From contig WLMU01000006.1 of assembly GCA_009700115.1 (NCBI GenBank), forward strand, positions 1-48,003: a stretch of 48,003 bases of DNA. The letters are read 5' to 3'. A program made the position numbers and the translations under genes. The stretch comes from Actinomycetota bacterium (lineage in GTDB: Bacteria; Actinomycetota; Acidimicrobiia; Acidimicrobiales; Acidimicrobilacustridaceae). Shown here piece after piece: positions 1-10,036 of the stretch; the stretch's first letter is position 1, and each line of letters opens with the position of its first letter. The notes under the pieces were generated by a model. The model did not search any database, was not told the origin of the DNA, and worked only from the letters and a program-made list of their open reading frames with translations.

Positions 1-276
1 AAGTCCGGAATCGGTGTGTCCGCAGCTCGAGTCGCCAATGCCGCTGAACTTTTTGCCGAAGGTCCATCACGAGTCGTTGTCTGTGTTGAACCCGAGTCAA
101 TGGGCATCGTCGAAAACTTGTGTGCCGAAGCTGGGGTACCGGTGTCACGCATCGGTGTTGCTGGCGGGGATCGATTCTCGATCAAGGGGTTGGTTGACCT
201 TCCCTTGTCAGATGTCATTGATGCGTGGACCAATCACATTCCGGCGGCTCTCGGAGCCGGAACTGCTCAGGACTAA
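1..276 (+). CDS. purL: Phosphoribosylformylglycinamidine synthase subunit PurL, C-terminal fragment (5' truncated by window)
   Basis: Frame 1 is open from base 1; the C-terminal sequence AAELFAEGPSRVVVCVEPE...RIGVAGGDRFSIKG is PurL-like and is directly followed by purF. Confidence 0.85.
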   Translation, partial: KSGIGVSAARVANAAELFAEGPSRVVVCVEPESMGIVENLCAEAGVPVSRIGVAGGDRFSIKGLVDLPLSDVIDAWTNHIPAALGAGTAQD

Positions 277-279
277 ATC

Positions 280-1845
280 ATGCAAACTGACTACGTGGAT
301 CCAGACGACGACACACCAAAAGAAGCTTGTGGTGTGTTTGGTGTCTATGCACCAGGTCAAGCGGTATCGCATCTCACCTACTTAGGTTTGTATGCGCTGC
401 AACATCGTGGTCAAGAAGCCGCAGGCATGGCAGTGAGCGATGGCTCAACCGTTACGGTCGTAAAAGACACCGGTCTGGTTTCAAACGCGTTCGACGATCG
501 AACGCTTGCTGCTCTCACTGGCCACCTCGCCATCGGCCACACGCGCTACTCCACGACCGGTTCAAGTGTTTGGCATAACGCGCAACCGGTGTACCGCAAC
601 GTTGGCGCGCACACCGTCGCGATCGCTCACAATGGCAACCTTGTCAACACTGCGGAACTCGCCGATCAGTTGGGGATGCTTCCGGGAACCGTGAGTTCCG
701 ACAGTGATGTCATGGCGGAACTGCTCGCCTCAGAACTTGCGAAGAACCCCGATGAAAGTGCCGATCATCGTGCACTCGAACGGGCGATGCTGGCGATTCT
801 CCCTCAGCTCAAAGGCGCATTCTCCGTAGTTGCCATGGACGAAGGACACGTCATTGGTGTTCGAGATCCCAACGGTTTCCGTCCGTTGTGCCTCGGCAAA
901 CTCGATAACGGATGGGTGCTCGCGTCGGAAAGCCCTGCGCTCGATGTCGTAGGAGCACATTTGGTTCGTGAACTCGAACCCGGTGAAATGATCATCATCG
1001 ACGCCACCGGATATCGCGCAGTGCGCGTGTTTGAACCGGCGGCAGTCGATCCGAAGTTGTGCTTGTTCGAGTTCGTCTATTTCGCACGACCCGACACTCG
1101 CCTGTATGGGCAAAGTGTGCACCAAGCGCGAGTGCGCATGGGCGAGAAACTCGCTGAACAAGCCCCGGTCGAAGCAGATCTAGTTATGGGTGTTCCTGAA
1201 TCGGGCATCCCAGCCGCCGAAGGGTATGCACGGAGCTCCGGCATTCCGTTTGGGCAGGGGCTTGTAAAGAACCGCTATATCGGCCGCACCTTTATCGCGC
1301 CGAATCAGGAAATGCGCGCTCTCGGTGTGCGAATGAAGCTCAATCCGTTACGTGACAACATTGCCGGGCGTCGTCTTGTTGTTGTCGATGATTCGATCGT
1401 GAGAGGCACAACGACTCGAGCGATGGTCTCGATGCTGCGCGAAGCCGGTGCGGCCGAAGTGCATATGCGCGTTTCATCTCCGCCATACAAGTGGCCATGT
1501 TTTTACGGCATGGATACCGGCACTCGGGGCGAACTTCTCGCGGCGAATATGAGCGTCGATGAAATTCGCGAATATCTCAACGTCGATTCGTTGTCGTATC
1601 TGACTCTTGATCGATTGCTCACTGCCACCGGTGCTGTCGGTGCGGGTTTCTGCGATGCATGTTTGACCGGTAACTATCCCGTTGCGATTCCGGAAGAACT
1701 TGGCAAGCACATTCTTGAAATGCCTTCGGCTTCAACACCTGAAACGAGTGAAGCTGGGAGTGTCGCCGAAACGCTTTCGGTTGCATCGACGCTTCCCGCT
1801 CAAGAGGCACTCTCCTTTACTTCCCCGGAAGAGACCAATGACTGA
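280..1845 (+). CDS. purF: Amidophosphoribosyltransferase
   Basis: CGVFGVYAPG N-terminal Cys region, HRGQEAAGMA, VVVDDSIVRGTTTRAMV PRPP motif. Confidence 0.97.
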   Translation: MQTDYVDPDDDTPKEACGVFGVYAPGQAVSHLTYLGLYALQHRGQEAAGMAVSDGSTVTVVKDTGLVSNAFDDRTLAALTGHLAIGHTRYSTTGSSVWHNAQPVYRNVGAHTVAIAHNGNLVNTAELADQLGMLPGTVSSDSDVMAELLASELAKNPDESADHRALERAMLAILPQLKGAFSVVAMDEGHVIGVRDPNGFRPLCLGKLDNGWVLASESPALDVVGAHLVRELEPGEMIIIDATGYRAVRVFEPAAVDPKLCLFEFVYFARPDTRLYGQSVHQARVRMGEKLAEQAPVEADLVMGVPESGIPAAEGYARSSGIPFGQGLVKNRYIGRTFIAPNQEMRALGVRMKLNPLRDNIAGRRLVVVDDSIVRGTTTRAMVSMLREAGAAEVHMRVSSPPYKWPCFYGMDTGTRGELLAANMSVDEIREYLNVDSLSYLTLDRLLTATGAVGAGFCDACLTGNYPVAIPEELGKHILEMPSASTPETSEAGSVAETLSVASTLPAQEALSFTSPEETND

Positions 1846-2887
1846 TGACGTGACGAACGGCGAAACCTACGCGGGCGCGGGCGTGAGCATTGATGCCGGC
1901 GAAGAAGCAGTCGATCGCATTAAGTCCCACGTTCGTTCGACGTTCCGTCCCGAAGTCATTGGCGACATTGGTGGCTTCGGCGGACTCTTTGCTCTCGACC
2001 TTGCTCGTTACAAGAAGCCAGTGCTTGTTTCATCGACCGATGGCGTTGGCACAAAGGCACTTGTTGCACAGGCCACCGGTCGTTTCACCACCATCGGCGT
2101 CGATCTTGTTGCGATGTGTGTTGACGACCTTGTTTGTCAAGGCGCCGAACCTTTGTTCTTCCTGGACTACATCGCTGTTGGCCGTCTCGACCCCGATCAC
2201 ATCGATCAATTGGTTGAGGGCGTGGCCGATGGTTGCCGCCAAGCAGGATGCGCGCTCATCGGTGGAGAAATGGCCGAACATCCCGGCGCGATGGAAGCCG
2301 GGGAATTTGATCTCGTCGGTTTTGCTGTCGGAATCGCCGATCGTGACGCGCTCATCACCGGGGCCACGATTACGCCCGGCGATGTTCTCATCGCACTGCC
2401 TTCGCAGAACTTGCGGTCGAATGGTTTCTCGTTGGCCCGTCGCGTTCTGCTCGAGAGAGCGCAACTTCCGCTTGATGGTCCAGCGTATAAAGGGGCGCAT
2501 CACTCACTTGCCGATGAGTTGCTTGCCCCTTCAGTAATTTTCTCGCCAGCGATTGCCGCACTTCAAAAGGCTGTTGATGTTCGCGGCGTGGCGCACATCA
2601 CCGGCGGGGGAATTCCTGGCAATCTCAATCGAGTACTTCCGCGCGGAACTGCGGCGGAAGTTACGCGGGGATCTTGGGAAGTACCGCCGATCTTCGGCGA
2701 AATACAGCGTCTCGGTTCTGTGGCCGACGAAGAGATGGACCGCGTGTTCAATATGGGTGTCGGCATGATTGTTGTCGTCCCAGAGTCAGACTCGTTTAAG
2801 GCACTTGATACCGCGCGTGCTTCGGGACACCGGGCCTCAGTGATCGGACACATCGTCGAAGGTGACGGCACTGTCCGCGTTGTCTGA
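1838..2887 (+). CDS. purM: Phosphoribosylformylglycinamidine cyclo-ligase
   Basis: YAGAGVSIDAGEEAVDRIK...GGFGGLF..STDGVGTK; the ATG at 1838 overlaps the end of purF, and the longer upstream ORF is an out-of-frame overlap with purF. Confidence 0.96.
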   Translation: MTDDVTNGETYAGAGVSIDAGEEAVDRIKSHVRSTFRPEVIGDIGGFGGLFALDLARYKKPVLVSSTDGVGTKALVAQATGRFTTIGVDLVAMCVDDLVCQGAEPLFFLDYIAVGRLDPDHIDQLVEGVADGCRQAGCALIGGEMAEHPGAMEAGEFDLVGFAVGIADRDALITGATITPGDVLIALPSQNLRSNGFSLARRVLLERAQLPLDGPAYKGAHHSLADELLAPSVIFSPAIAALQKAVDVRGVAHITGGGIPGNLNRVLPRGTAAEVTRGSWEVPPIFGEIQRLGSVADEEMDRVFNMGVGMIVVVPESDSFKALDTARASGHRASVIGHIVEGDGTVRVV

Positions 2888-2932
2888 CGCATACGAGACT
2901 CCTCTCGTGGTTGGCCGTGGGCCGGTAGGTTC

Positions 2933-3499
2933 ATGGTCGTGAGTGACGCGACGACCAAACAGCTGTTAATCGATCATCTCCTTCGCTATTCGGTGCGAAC
3001 CGGTGATTTCACGTTGAAGTCCGGCAAGAAGAGTTCATGGTTCATCGACTCAAAGCAGACTGCCTGTCGTCCCGACGGGTTGTTGCTTTTGGCCGATCTT
3101 GCGCTCGATCTCATTCCCGCAGATGTCACTGCGATTGGTGGACTGACGGTGGGCGCTGATCCCGTTGCCTATGGCATCGCCGCTGTTGCTGCGACCCGAG
3201 GTCGATCGCTCCGATCCTTCACGATCCGCAAAGAGGCGAAGGATCACGGAGTTGCTGGTCGACTCGCGGGACCGCTCGAACCGGGCGACAAGTGCGTCAT
3301 CACCGACGACACCGTCACCCGTGGCACCTCGCCGATGGAAGCGGTGCACGTCGCTCGCGAACTTGGGGCCGAACCGGTCATGGTGCTGGTCGTTGTTGAT
3401 CGCGGCGGCACCTGTCAGGCCATGGCCGAGGCGGAAGGTCTGCAGTTTCGGGCGCTTGTGACCGCTCCGGAACTTGGATTTCCCTACGAAGGCGCCTGA
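2933..3499 (+). CDS. pyrE: Orotate phosphoribosyltransferase
   Basis: GDFTLKSGKKSSWFID, CVITDDTVTRGTSPMEAV PRPP motif; the start could also be the GTG at 2939. Confidence 0.93.
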   Translation: MVVSDATTKQLLIDHLLRYSVRTGDFTLKSGKKSSWFIDSKQTACRPDGLLLLADLALDLIPADVTAIGGLTVGADPVAYGIAAVAATRGRSLRSFTIRKEAKDHGVAGRLAGPLEPGDKCVITDDTVTRGTSPMEAVHVARELGAEPVMVLVVVDRGGTCQAMAEAEGLQFRALVTAPELGFPYEGA

Positions 3500-3589
3500 A
3501 GCGGGCTGTCTGGGTCTCTAAAGGCCAATTGGGCCCCGGGGAAGCCGACTTGGGGCTGTCCATGGCTTGACGGGTAGCGTCTCGCCCCT

Positions 3590-4996
3590 ATGGCTGACTC
3601 AACTACCGCCGCATTTAGCATCCGTCTTCGCGTCCGTCTTGGGAATGAACCCGGGGCACTGGGCCATCTCGCTACCGCCATTGGGTCGGTTGGCGGAAAC
3701 ATTTGGTCGCTCGAAGGATTCGAGGCCAAGAAGGAATCGCTCGACGAAGACGTCGTCGTCAACTGCTCAAGCGAAGCGCATCAACAGCAAGTACTTGATG
3801 CTGTTCGCGCACTTTCCGATATCGAACTCCTTGAGTGGGAAGACCGAACGTTCGCGTTGCATGCCGGCGGCAAGGTGCACGTCATCAGCCGCATTCCCGT
3901 GAACGATCGAGACGACCTCTCGATGGCGTACACGCCAGGCGTTGCGCGAATTTGCACTGCGATCGAAAAGGATCCGTTGCTTTCGCACGACCTCACCATT
4001 CGCAAGAACACGGTTGCCATCGTGAGCGACGGCACAGCTGTTCTTGGTCTTGGTGACATCGGGCCGCTCGGTGCAATGCCCGTCATGGAAGGTAAAGCGC
4101 TGCTGTTTAAGGAATTTGCTGGCGTCGATGGTTTCCCCATCTGTCTCGACACCAAAGATCCTGAAGAAATCATTCGTACCGTTGTGAACATCGCTCCGTC
4201 ATTTGGCGGTATCAATCTTGAAGACATTGCCGCTCCGGCATGTTTCGTGGTGGAAGATCGCCTCAAGGAACTTCTTGACATCCCCGTGTTCCACGACGAT
4301 CAGCACGGCACGGCGGTTGTCACGCTTGCTGCGCTGATGAATGCACTCAAGATCGTCAACAAGAAGATGGAAGATCTCACCGTCGTCATCGCCGGCGTTG
4401 GTGCTGCGGGTGTTGCAATTTCGAAGATCCTCATGAATGCCGGTGTTCGCAACATCATTGGTGTCGACCGTGAAGGCGCTGTCTATAACGGGCGCGGCAA
4501 CCTCAATGTTGCCAAGCAGTGGTTTGCGGAAAACACCAACCCTGAAGGTCGCAAAGGTTCACTGGCTGACATCATGCCGGGCTCCGATGTATTCATTGGC
4601 GTGAGTGGCCCCAATCTCATTAATCGTCAGGACGTTCTGACGATGGCCAAGGATCCGATCGTGTTTGCTATGGCGAACCCCGATCCCGAGATTCGTCCGG
4701 AAGAAGCCGAAGGCTGTGTTGCCGTTATGGCAACGGGCCGAAGCGATTTCCCGAACCAGATCAATAACGTCCTTGCATTCCCCGGTATTTTCCGTGGCGC
4801 GCTCGATTGTGGCGCAACGCAGATCACCGAGAACATGAAAGTTGCGGCGGCGTATGCAATTGCGAATGCAGTAAGCGCAGAGGACCTTGCCCCCGATCAC
4901 ATCATCCCGTCAGTGTTCGATAAGCGAATTGCGCCGCTGGTTGCCGCTGCTGCTGCCGAAGCCGCCATTCGTGACGGCGTTATTCGAAAGCGCTGA
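3590..4996 (+). CDS. NAD-dependent malic enzyme with N-terminal ACT domain
   Basis: ACT-like N-terminus (RVRLGNEPGALGHLATAIG); malic enzyme motifs SMAYTPGVARIC, FHDDQHGTAVV, MANPDPEI. Confidence 0.93.
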   Translation: MADSTTAAFSIRLRVRLGNEPGALGHLATAIGSVGGNIWSLEGFEAKKESLDEDVVVNCSSEAHQQQVLDAVRALSDIELLEWEDRTFALHAGGKVHVISRIPVNDRDDLSMAYTPGVARICTAIEKDPLLSHDLTIRKNTVAIVSDGTAVLGLGDIGPLGAMPVMEGKALLFKEFAGVDGFPICLDTKDPEEIIRTVVNIAPSFGGINLEDIAAPACFVVEDRLKELLDIPVFHDDQHGTAVVTLAALMNALKIVNKKMEDLTVVIAGVGAAGVAISKILMNAGVRNIIGVDREGAVYNGRGNLNVAKQWFAENTNPEGRKGSLADIMPGSDVFIGVSGPNLINRQDVLTMAKDPIVFAMANPDPEIRPEEAEGCVAVMATGRSDFPNQINNVLAFPGIFRGALDCGATQITENMKVAAAYAIANAVSAEDLAPDHIIPSVFDKRIAPLVAAAAAEAAIRDGVIRKR

Positions 4997-5001
4997 ACAA
5001 C

Positions 5002-5727
5002 GTGTCGCGGTTCGACGGGATCACTTTTGATTTCTGGGACACGCTCGTACGAGCTGATACCGCCGCGACTCGAGTGCAGCGCCGCCTTGCCATTGCCGAG
5101 GTTCTGGCTAGTCACGGACTTCCTGCTGAACATGGCGAGATCAATGCCGCGTTCGACGAAGCATGGAAGCGATTCGATGCCTCATGGGGACTTGGCGAGC
5201 AGTTCACCGGGGAACATGCCGCCGAAACAGTGCTCGAGGTTCTCGGACATACAAGCGATGAACAGGTTCGTATCCGAGTCATCGACGCGTACCTGTCTGC
5301 GCCGCGCACAATGCAGCTTGACCTCACAGACAACCTCGTTTCAACCTTGAGCGCTCTGAAAGAAGCGGGGTTACGCATCGGAATTGTGTGCGATGTCGGG
5401 CTCACTCCGTCACCGGTGTTGCGTGACTACCTCGAAGGCCATGGAGTCTTGGCGATGTTCGACCACTGGTCGTTTTCTGATGAGGTCGGCGTTTACAAAC
5501 CGCACGCCGCCATTTTTGAACATGCACTTGCTGGCCTCGGCGGCATTGATCCATCGCGAGCCGCGCATATCGGCGACCTTCGCCGAACCGATATTGCCGG
5601 GGCCAAAGCGATGGGGATGTTGGCGCTGCGTTACCGGGGTGTCACCGATGATGATCCCGAACACGGTCCCGAAGGCGATGTCGTTATCGATGATCACGCC
5701 GAGGTACCCAGCGCTCTCGGCCTCTGA
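5002..5727 (+). CDS. HAD-superfamily hydrolase
   Basis: ITFDFWDTLVRAD motif I; GVYKPHAAIFEHAL, AAHIGDLRRTDIAGAKAMGM motifs. Confidence 0.88.
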   Translation: MSRFDGITFDFWDTLVRADTAATRVQRRLAIAEVLASHGLPAEHGEINAAFDEAWKRFDASWGLGEQFTGEHAAETVLEVLGHTSDEQVRIRVIDAYLSAPRTMQLDLTDNLVSTLSALKEAGLRIGIVCDVGLTPSPVLRDYLEGHGVLAMFDHWSFSDEVGVYKPHAAIFEHALAGLGGIDPSRAAHIGDLRRTDIAGAKAMGMLALRYRGVTDDDPEHGPEGDVVIDDHAEVPSALGL

Positions 5728-5810
5728 GGCGTTTGAGCCCCAGTTTCGGGGACGGAGGTTCGTCCTGTGTGCCACAGTTGGCCCCCACAACTTCTCAAGG
5801 GGGAACTCTC

Positions 5811-6731
5811 GTGGCACTTGATCCGCAGGCAAAGGTCATTCTCGATTTCATGGCCGAGAGCGGCTTCACGTTCGAGGGGAAGACCCCAGAAGAACTTCGT
5901 AGCGGCATGGGGCTCACCGCAATGCCGAGTCCGATTGAACTGGCAAGCATCACTGATCGGACTATTCCAGGCCCGGCTGGAGAGATTCCGGTGCGCATTT
6001 ATCGTCCGAGCACCGATGCGGGTTTGCCGGTCACGGTGTTCTTCCACGGTGGCGGTTGGGTCGTTGGCGATCTCGAGTCACACGATCACTGCTGTCGTGT
6101 CATCGCGTCGAAGGCTGACTGCGTCGTTGTGGCCATCGATTACCGCCTTGCGCCCGAAGCAAAGTTTCCTGCCGCGATAGACGACGCGTGGGCAGCGACC
6201 GAATGGGTGGCAACGCACGGCGATGAACTGAACGTCGATGCATCACGACTCGCGGTTGCGGGCGATAGCGCCGGCGGCAACCTTGCCGCTGTTGTCGCCA
6301 ACATCTCTCGTGATCACGAACACGTCGAAATCATTCAGCAGGCACTGATCTACCCCGTCACCGATGGCACATGCGATCGCCCATCGATGACAGAAAATGC
6401 CGAGGGCTACCTGCTCTCCCGCAATGCCATGGACTGGTTCCACGAGCACTACACGGTCACGGTCGAAGATCTCAGCGATCCGCGTTATTCGCCGATTTTT
6501 TCTGACCTCGCTGGCGCGCCTGCTGCAGTCGTGGTCACGGCCGGGTTCGATCCGTTGCGTGACCAAGGAAATGCCTACGCCGCGAAACTTCTCGAGGCAG
6601 GTGTTGACGTTGACCACGTGGAATACGAAGGCATGTTCCACGGGTTCTTCTCGATGGATGCCGGTCTGAACGTCGCCCTGGAAGCTCAAGATCAGGTGGC
6701 AGCAGCCTTGAAGAACGCCTTCGCTCGGTGA
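5811..6731 (+). CDS. Alpha/beta hydrolase (HSL-type lipase/esterase)
   Basis: FFHGGGWVVGD oxyanion motif, GDSAGGNLAA nucleophile elbow; GTG at 5811 preceded by AAGGGGGAA; the ORF track starts at 5733. Confidence 0.9.
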   Translation: MALDPQAKVILDFMAESGFTFEGKTPEELRSGMGLTAMPSPIELASITDRTIPGPAGEIPVRIYRPSTDAGLPVTVFFHGGGWVVGDLESHDHCCRVIASKADCVVVAIDYRLAPEAKFPAAIDDAWAATEWVATHGDELNVDASRLAVAGDSAGGNLAAVVANISRDHEHVEIIQQALIYPVTDGTCDRPSMTENAEGYLLSRNAMDWFHEHYTVTVEDLSDPRYSPIFSDLAGAPAAVVVTAGFDPLRDQGNAYAAKLLEAGVDVDHVEYEGMFHGFFSMDAGLNVALEAQDQVAAALKNAFAR

Positions 6732-7774
6732 TTCGAGTTGTACGCGCCTCAGTCGTTGCACTCGCATTGGGGACTGTTTTGTTGGGTTGTTCGCGTGGGT
6801 CTTCCTCGCAAACAGCGCCATCAACTTCGTCAGGTATCTCAACGACCACCGCAACTGCCTTGAGCACCGTGTATGAGCCGTACGCCAACGCCCGCGTTGC
6901 AGTCGACCCTCAGGGAACGGTGACCGAAGCGACCATCACGACACCCGATGGTCGCGTTCGTCGCTACCGCACCTACGTTCCTGCTTCTCTGGTTGTCGGC
7001 ACAAAAGTTCCGTTACTTGTTGCACTTCATGGTGGACTCGGCGATGCAGAACAATTCGAAACCAATAGCGGATTCGATGGACTTGCTGAGTCGAATCAAT
7101 TCGTCGTGGTCTATCCCGACGGCACAAATGCGCAAGCAGACAGCCGAAAGTTACTGACATGGAACGGCGGGATGTGTTGCGGTGCCGCTGCTGCGCAGAA
7201 CGTCGACGATGTTGGATTCATTGCGCAAGTAATCGACGCGGTTGTGGCGGCATTGCCGATTGACGAACACCGAGTTTTCGCCACCGGCCATTCCAACGGA
7301 GCCATTCTCTCGTACCGCTTGGCATGTGAGCTCGGTGATCGAATTTCAGCGATTGGTGTACAGGCTGGAGTGCTGGGCGTTCCGTGCACGCCGACCAAAC
7401 CAGTGAGCGTGTTCCACCTTCACGGTTTGGCCGACACAAACATTCCGATTGGTGGCGGCAGGGGTACAGGAGTTTCGGGTGTTGTGTTTCCCTCTCCGCG
7501 AGAAGCCCCTCTGGTATTCGCTCAAAGCAATCGGTGCACGTTGGGTCCCGTGGATCAGTTCGATCCGAACAATCCAGATGTCGTCGCGCAGACGTGGTCG
7601 GGCTGTTCTGAGTCCCGCTCGGTTCAGTTCGTTACCGTCGCTGGGGCTTCGCACGCATGGATGGGACACAGCGCTGTGAACTCTGGGGCCGTGTCGCTGG
7701 TTGGCGTTCCCTACCAGGGGTTCGACGCGAGTCGAGCAATCTGGTCGTTCCTCGCCGCGCAACCTTCTCGCTGA
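6728..7774 (+). CDS. Lipoprotein esterase, PHB depolymerase / feruloyl-esterase (LpqC-like) family
   Basis: Signal peptide plus lipobox VLLGC; PLLVALHGGLG, TGHSNGAILSYRLAC; 4-bp overlap with the upstream gene. Confidence 0.85.
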   Translation: MIRVVRASVVALALGTVLLGCSRGSSSQTAPSTSSGISTTTATALSTVYEPYANARVAVDPQGTVTEATITTPDGRVRRYRTYVPASLVVGTKVPLLVALHGGLGDAEQFETNSGFDGLAESNQFVVVYPDGTNAQADSRKLLTWNGGMCCGAAAAQNVDDVGFIAQVIDAVVAALPIDEHRVFATGHSNGAILSYRLACELGDRISAIGVQAGVLGVPCTPTKPVSVFHLHGLADTNIPIGGGRGTGVSGVVFPSPREAPLVFAQSNRCTLGPVDQFDPNNPDVVAQTWSGCSESRSVQFVTVAGASHAWMGHSAVNSGAVSLVGVPYQGFDASRAIWSFLAAQPSR

Positions 7775-7797
7775 GGAACCGCATCGGCACGCATTGC

Positions 7798-7828
7798 AAA
7801 AGGCCCGGGCGCAGAGCCCGGGCCTTTT
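7798..7828. terminator. Bidirectional intrinsic terminator
   Basis: Perfect 13-bp stem aaaaggcccgggc-gcaga-gcccgggcctttt between convergent units, with A/T ends on both sides. Confidence 0.88.
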
Positions 7829-7833
7829 CACTG

Positions 7834-7906
7834 TGGTCGGGACCGGCGTCGATCCGGTGACCTACCGCTTTTCAGGCGGCCGCTCTGCCAACTGAGCTAC
7901 CCGACC
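7834..7906 (-). tRNA. tRNA-Phe (GAA)
   Basis: Reverse complement folds as a cloverleaf: GGTCGGG acceptor, CTGAAAA anticodon loop, T-arm ACCGG ATCGACG CCGGT; CCA not encoded. Confidence 0.93.
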
Positions 7907-7956
7907 GTGGAGACCAAGTCTCCGTCCCTGACGCCCCGGCGAACCGGTGCGGCAGT

Positions 7957-8034
7957 TGGCGGTCCCGACGGGATTTGAACCCGCGACCTCCGGCTTGACA
8001 GGCCGGCGTGCACTCCAAACTGCACCACGGGACC
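7957..8034 (-). tRNA. tRNA-Asp (GTC), 3' CCA encoded
   Basis: Reverse complement GGTCCCG...CTGTCAA anticodon loop...GGTTCAAATCCC...CGGGACCGCCA. Confidence 0.93.
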
Positions 8035-8047
8035 AGAAACTGCTGCG

Positions 8048-8120
8048 TACCCCCAACGGGATTCGAACCCGTGTTACCTGCGTGAAAGGCAGGCGTCCTA
8101 GGCCGCTGGACGATGGGGGC
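8048..8120 (-). tRNA. tRNA-Glu (TTC)
   Basis: Reverse complement GCCCCCA...CTTTCAC anticodon loop...GGGTTCGAATCCCGTTGGGGGT; CCA not encoded. Confidence 0.93.
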
Positions 8121-8206
8121 TCTTGCGCCGCTAGGGCCTGCAGACCATAGCAGCACCATTCCGTCGGTCCCCAATGCCAGCGGTTGACGCGGTGAGGGAG
8201 GTGGTC

Positions 8207-8695
8207 TCAGACGGTCCGGGCAAGAGCATCGACGACCATGCCCACCAACACACCGAGGAATTCGTAGAGGGCCCATGCCGGAAGTTCCGGGTCATCGGGC
8301 TCAAGCTGAGGAAAGCCGTCCTCGCTGACATCAAGCCGGGTCCCGAGGACAAGCCGGACCGTGTTGAGCCCAACCATCCAGGTCTCAAGCGTGGCTCGAT
8401 CAAGTTCGGTGTCTCGAGCGGTCGCTGAGACTCGCTCAAGAGCTTCCCGTCGGGTGCGGAGCAGATCGCTATGGACCAGATCGCGGTAGGCCTCGTTGAC
8501 TGATTCATCAGATGCATGGGCGACAGGGAAGACACGACGAAGCATGGGGTCGCGCTCGGGTGAGTTTTCGTCGTCGAGTGCCGCAAGTACGTCGTCGCAC
8601 ACCGCGGCGATGACTTCGCGCAAGTCGTCACGCAGATTGATGATGAACCGATCGGGGCCTTTACTTTGAATCGTGCGCTTGAATCCGAAGGCCAT
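8207..8695 (-). CDS. DUF2017-family protein
   Basis: MAFGFKRTIQSKGPDRFIINLRDDLREVIA..., immediately downstream of clpS as commonly seen in actinobacteria; ATG at 8695 chosen over the longer ORF, which would overlap clpS. Confidence 0.75.
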   Translation of the reverse strand: MAFGFKRTIQSKGPDRFIINLRDDLREVIAAVCDDVLAALDDENSPERDPMLRRVFPVAHASDESVNEAYRDLVHSDLLRTRREALERVSATARDTELDRATLETWMVGLNTVRLVLGTRLDVSEDGFPQLEPDDPELPAWALYEFLGVLVGMVVDALARTV

Positions 8696-8696
8696 G

Positions 8697-9002
8697 TCAG
8701 TCCTGTTGCATCGTGGCCCAGAGGCCGTGTTCGTGCAGACGGAAGACATCGAGTTCTGCTTTTTCTTTCGAACCGTTTGCAACAACGGCTCGGCCTTTCT
8801 CATGCACGTCGAGCATGAGCGATTGCGCTTTCTCGTTGCTGTAGCCGAACACCTTCTGAAGTACATAGGTCACGTACGACATCAGATTGATCGGGTCGTT
8901 CCAGACCAACACGATCCAAGGACGATCAATCCCAAGATTTGTATCGATTGATGGCTCGTCGATTTCGACTGGCGCAACATCTGCTGCGACTGGTGATGTC
9001 AT
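8697..9002 (-). CDS. clpS: ATP-dependent Clp protease adaptor ClpS
   Basis: [46 protein letters not shown]. Confidence 0.95.
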   Translation of the reverse strand: MTSPVAADVAPVEIDEPSIDTNLGIDRPWIVLVWNDPINLMSYVTYVLQKVFGYSNEKAQSLMLDVHEKGRAVVANGSKEKAELDVFRLHEHGLWATMQQD

Positions 9003-9913
9003 GACGTCGCGACGAACTCGTGCGTTCGCTCGTCCTCGACGGGCCGCGCGATGAGCGAGAGATCAAATGCCAGTGCTGCGATCCATACGATGACACTGCC
9101 CAAAATATGAATGATTACAAGGCCCGGTGGTACTCCATTGAAGTACTGGATGTAGCCGATCGCTCCCTGCAAGACGATTGCGCCGACGAGATACTTCGCG
9201 CGCCAATCAACTCCACGTGGAGCACCTGTTCGATGAAGAACAAAAAGCGTGATGATTGTGAGTGCAAGGAAAAGCCACACAGTGCCGCTATGGATGCGCG
9301 CAACGGTGGTGATATCGAATGAAAGACGCTTCGCGTTTTCGTCACCACCATGTGGACCAGTGCCGGTCACAATCGTGCCAGTGAAGATCGTGATGGCGGA
9401 TGCAACGACAAGAAGGCGACCGAGGATGCGGACGTTACGGGGAACAACAGGTAGCGCGGGAGATTGCGCGTACTTCGAACGTTCATGAAGAACGAACGCG
9501 TTCCAAATCAAGATCATCGACAACACGAAGTGCGCGATCACGAACTGTGGTCGCAGTTCGAACAACACTGTGAGCCCGCCGAGAACAATCTGGGCGACGA
9601 CACCCCCGACAAGTCCGAGCGAAAGCCATGTGAGGTCTCGGCGTCGAGGGTTGCGAAGTAGTGAACCAAGAACCGCGAGGATGACGGCAACCGAAACCAA
9701 ACCGGTGACCGTGCGGTTCACGAACTCGATCATGGCGTGGTACTCGAAGGGCGCGACGTAGCGATCGCTTTCACACGTTGGCCAATCGGAGCATCCGAGT
9801 CCCGAACCGGTCAGGCGGACGGCAGCGCCGCTGACGGTGATGAACACCTGCGCAAGCAGGGCCACGAGAGTGATGCGCCGATAGGCCCGAGGGGAGAGTC
9901 GAGGCAACCGCAC
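8999..9913 (-). CDS. ctaA: Heme A synthase (COX15/CtaA)
   Basis: [28 protein letters not shown], conserved His in TM segments; divergent from ctaB. Confidence 0.92.
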   Translation of the reverse strand: MRLPRLSPRAYRRITLVALLAQVFITVSGAAVRLTGSGLGCSDWPTCESDRYVAPFEYHAMIEFVNRTVTGLVSVAVILAVLGSLLRNPRRRDLTWLSLGLVGGVVAQIVLGGLTVLFELRPQFVIAHFVLSMILIWNAFVLHERSKYAQSPALPVVPRNVRILGRLLVVASAITIFTGTIVTGTGPHGGDENAKRLSFDITTVARIHSGTVWLFLALTIITLFVLHRTGAPRGVDWRAKYLVGAIVLQGAIGYIQYFNGVPPGLVIIHILGSVIVWIAALAFDLSLIARPVEDERTHEFVATS

Positions 9914-10036
9914 GGGTCGATGGTACGGGAGTCGACTCCGGCTTCCCCAACCCCACAGCCCATCGTTGCTTGGAGTCGGCGTTGGCTGCCGTCCCGATTG
10001 TCCGGTTCCGGACCCAGACCCCTAGCATCGGCCCCG

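Noticed and set aside
7862-8276. ORFs across the tRNA cluster (e.g. 7862..8056, 7872..8276, 7947..8150)
   Set aside because: Translations of tRNA genes (e.g. NGIRTRVTCVKGRRPRPLDDG), a well-known artefact.
9737-10036. 100-codon N-terminal extension of the ctaB ORF
   Set aside because: The extension overlaps the divergent ctaA and has no homology; ATG 10037 gives a standard CtaB N-terminus.
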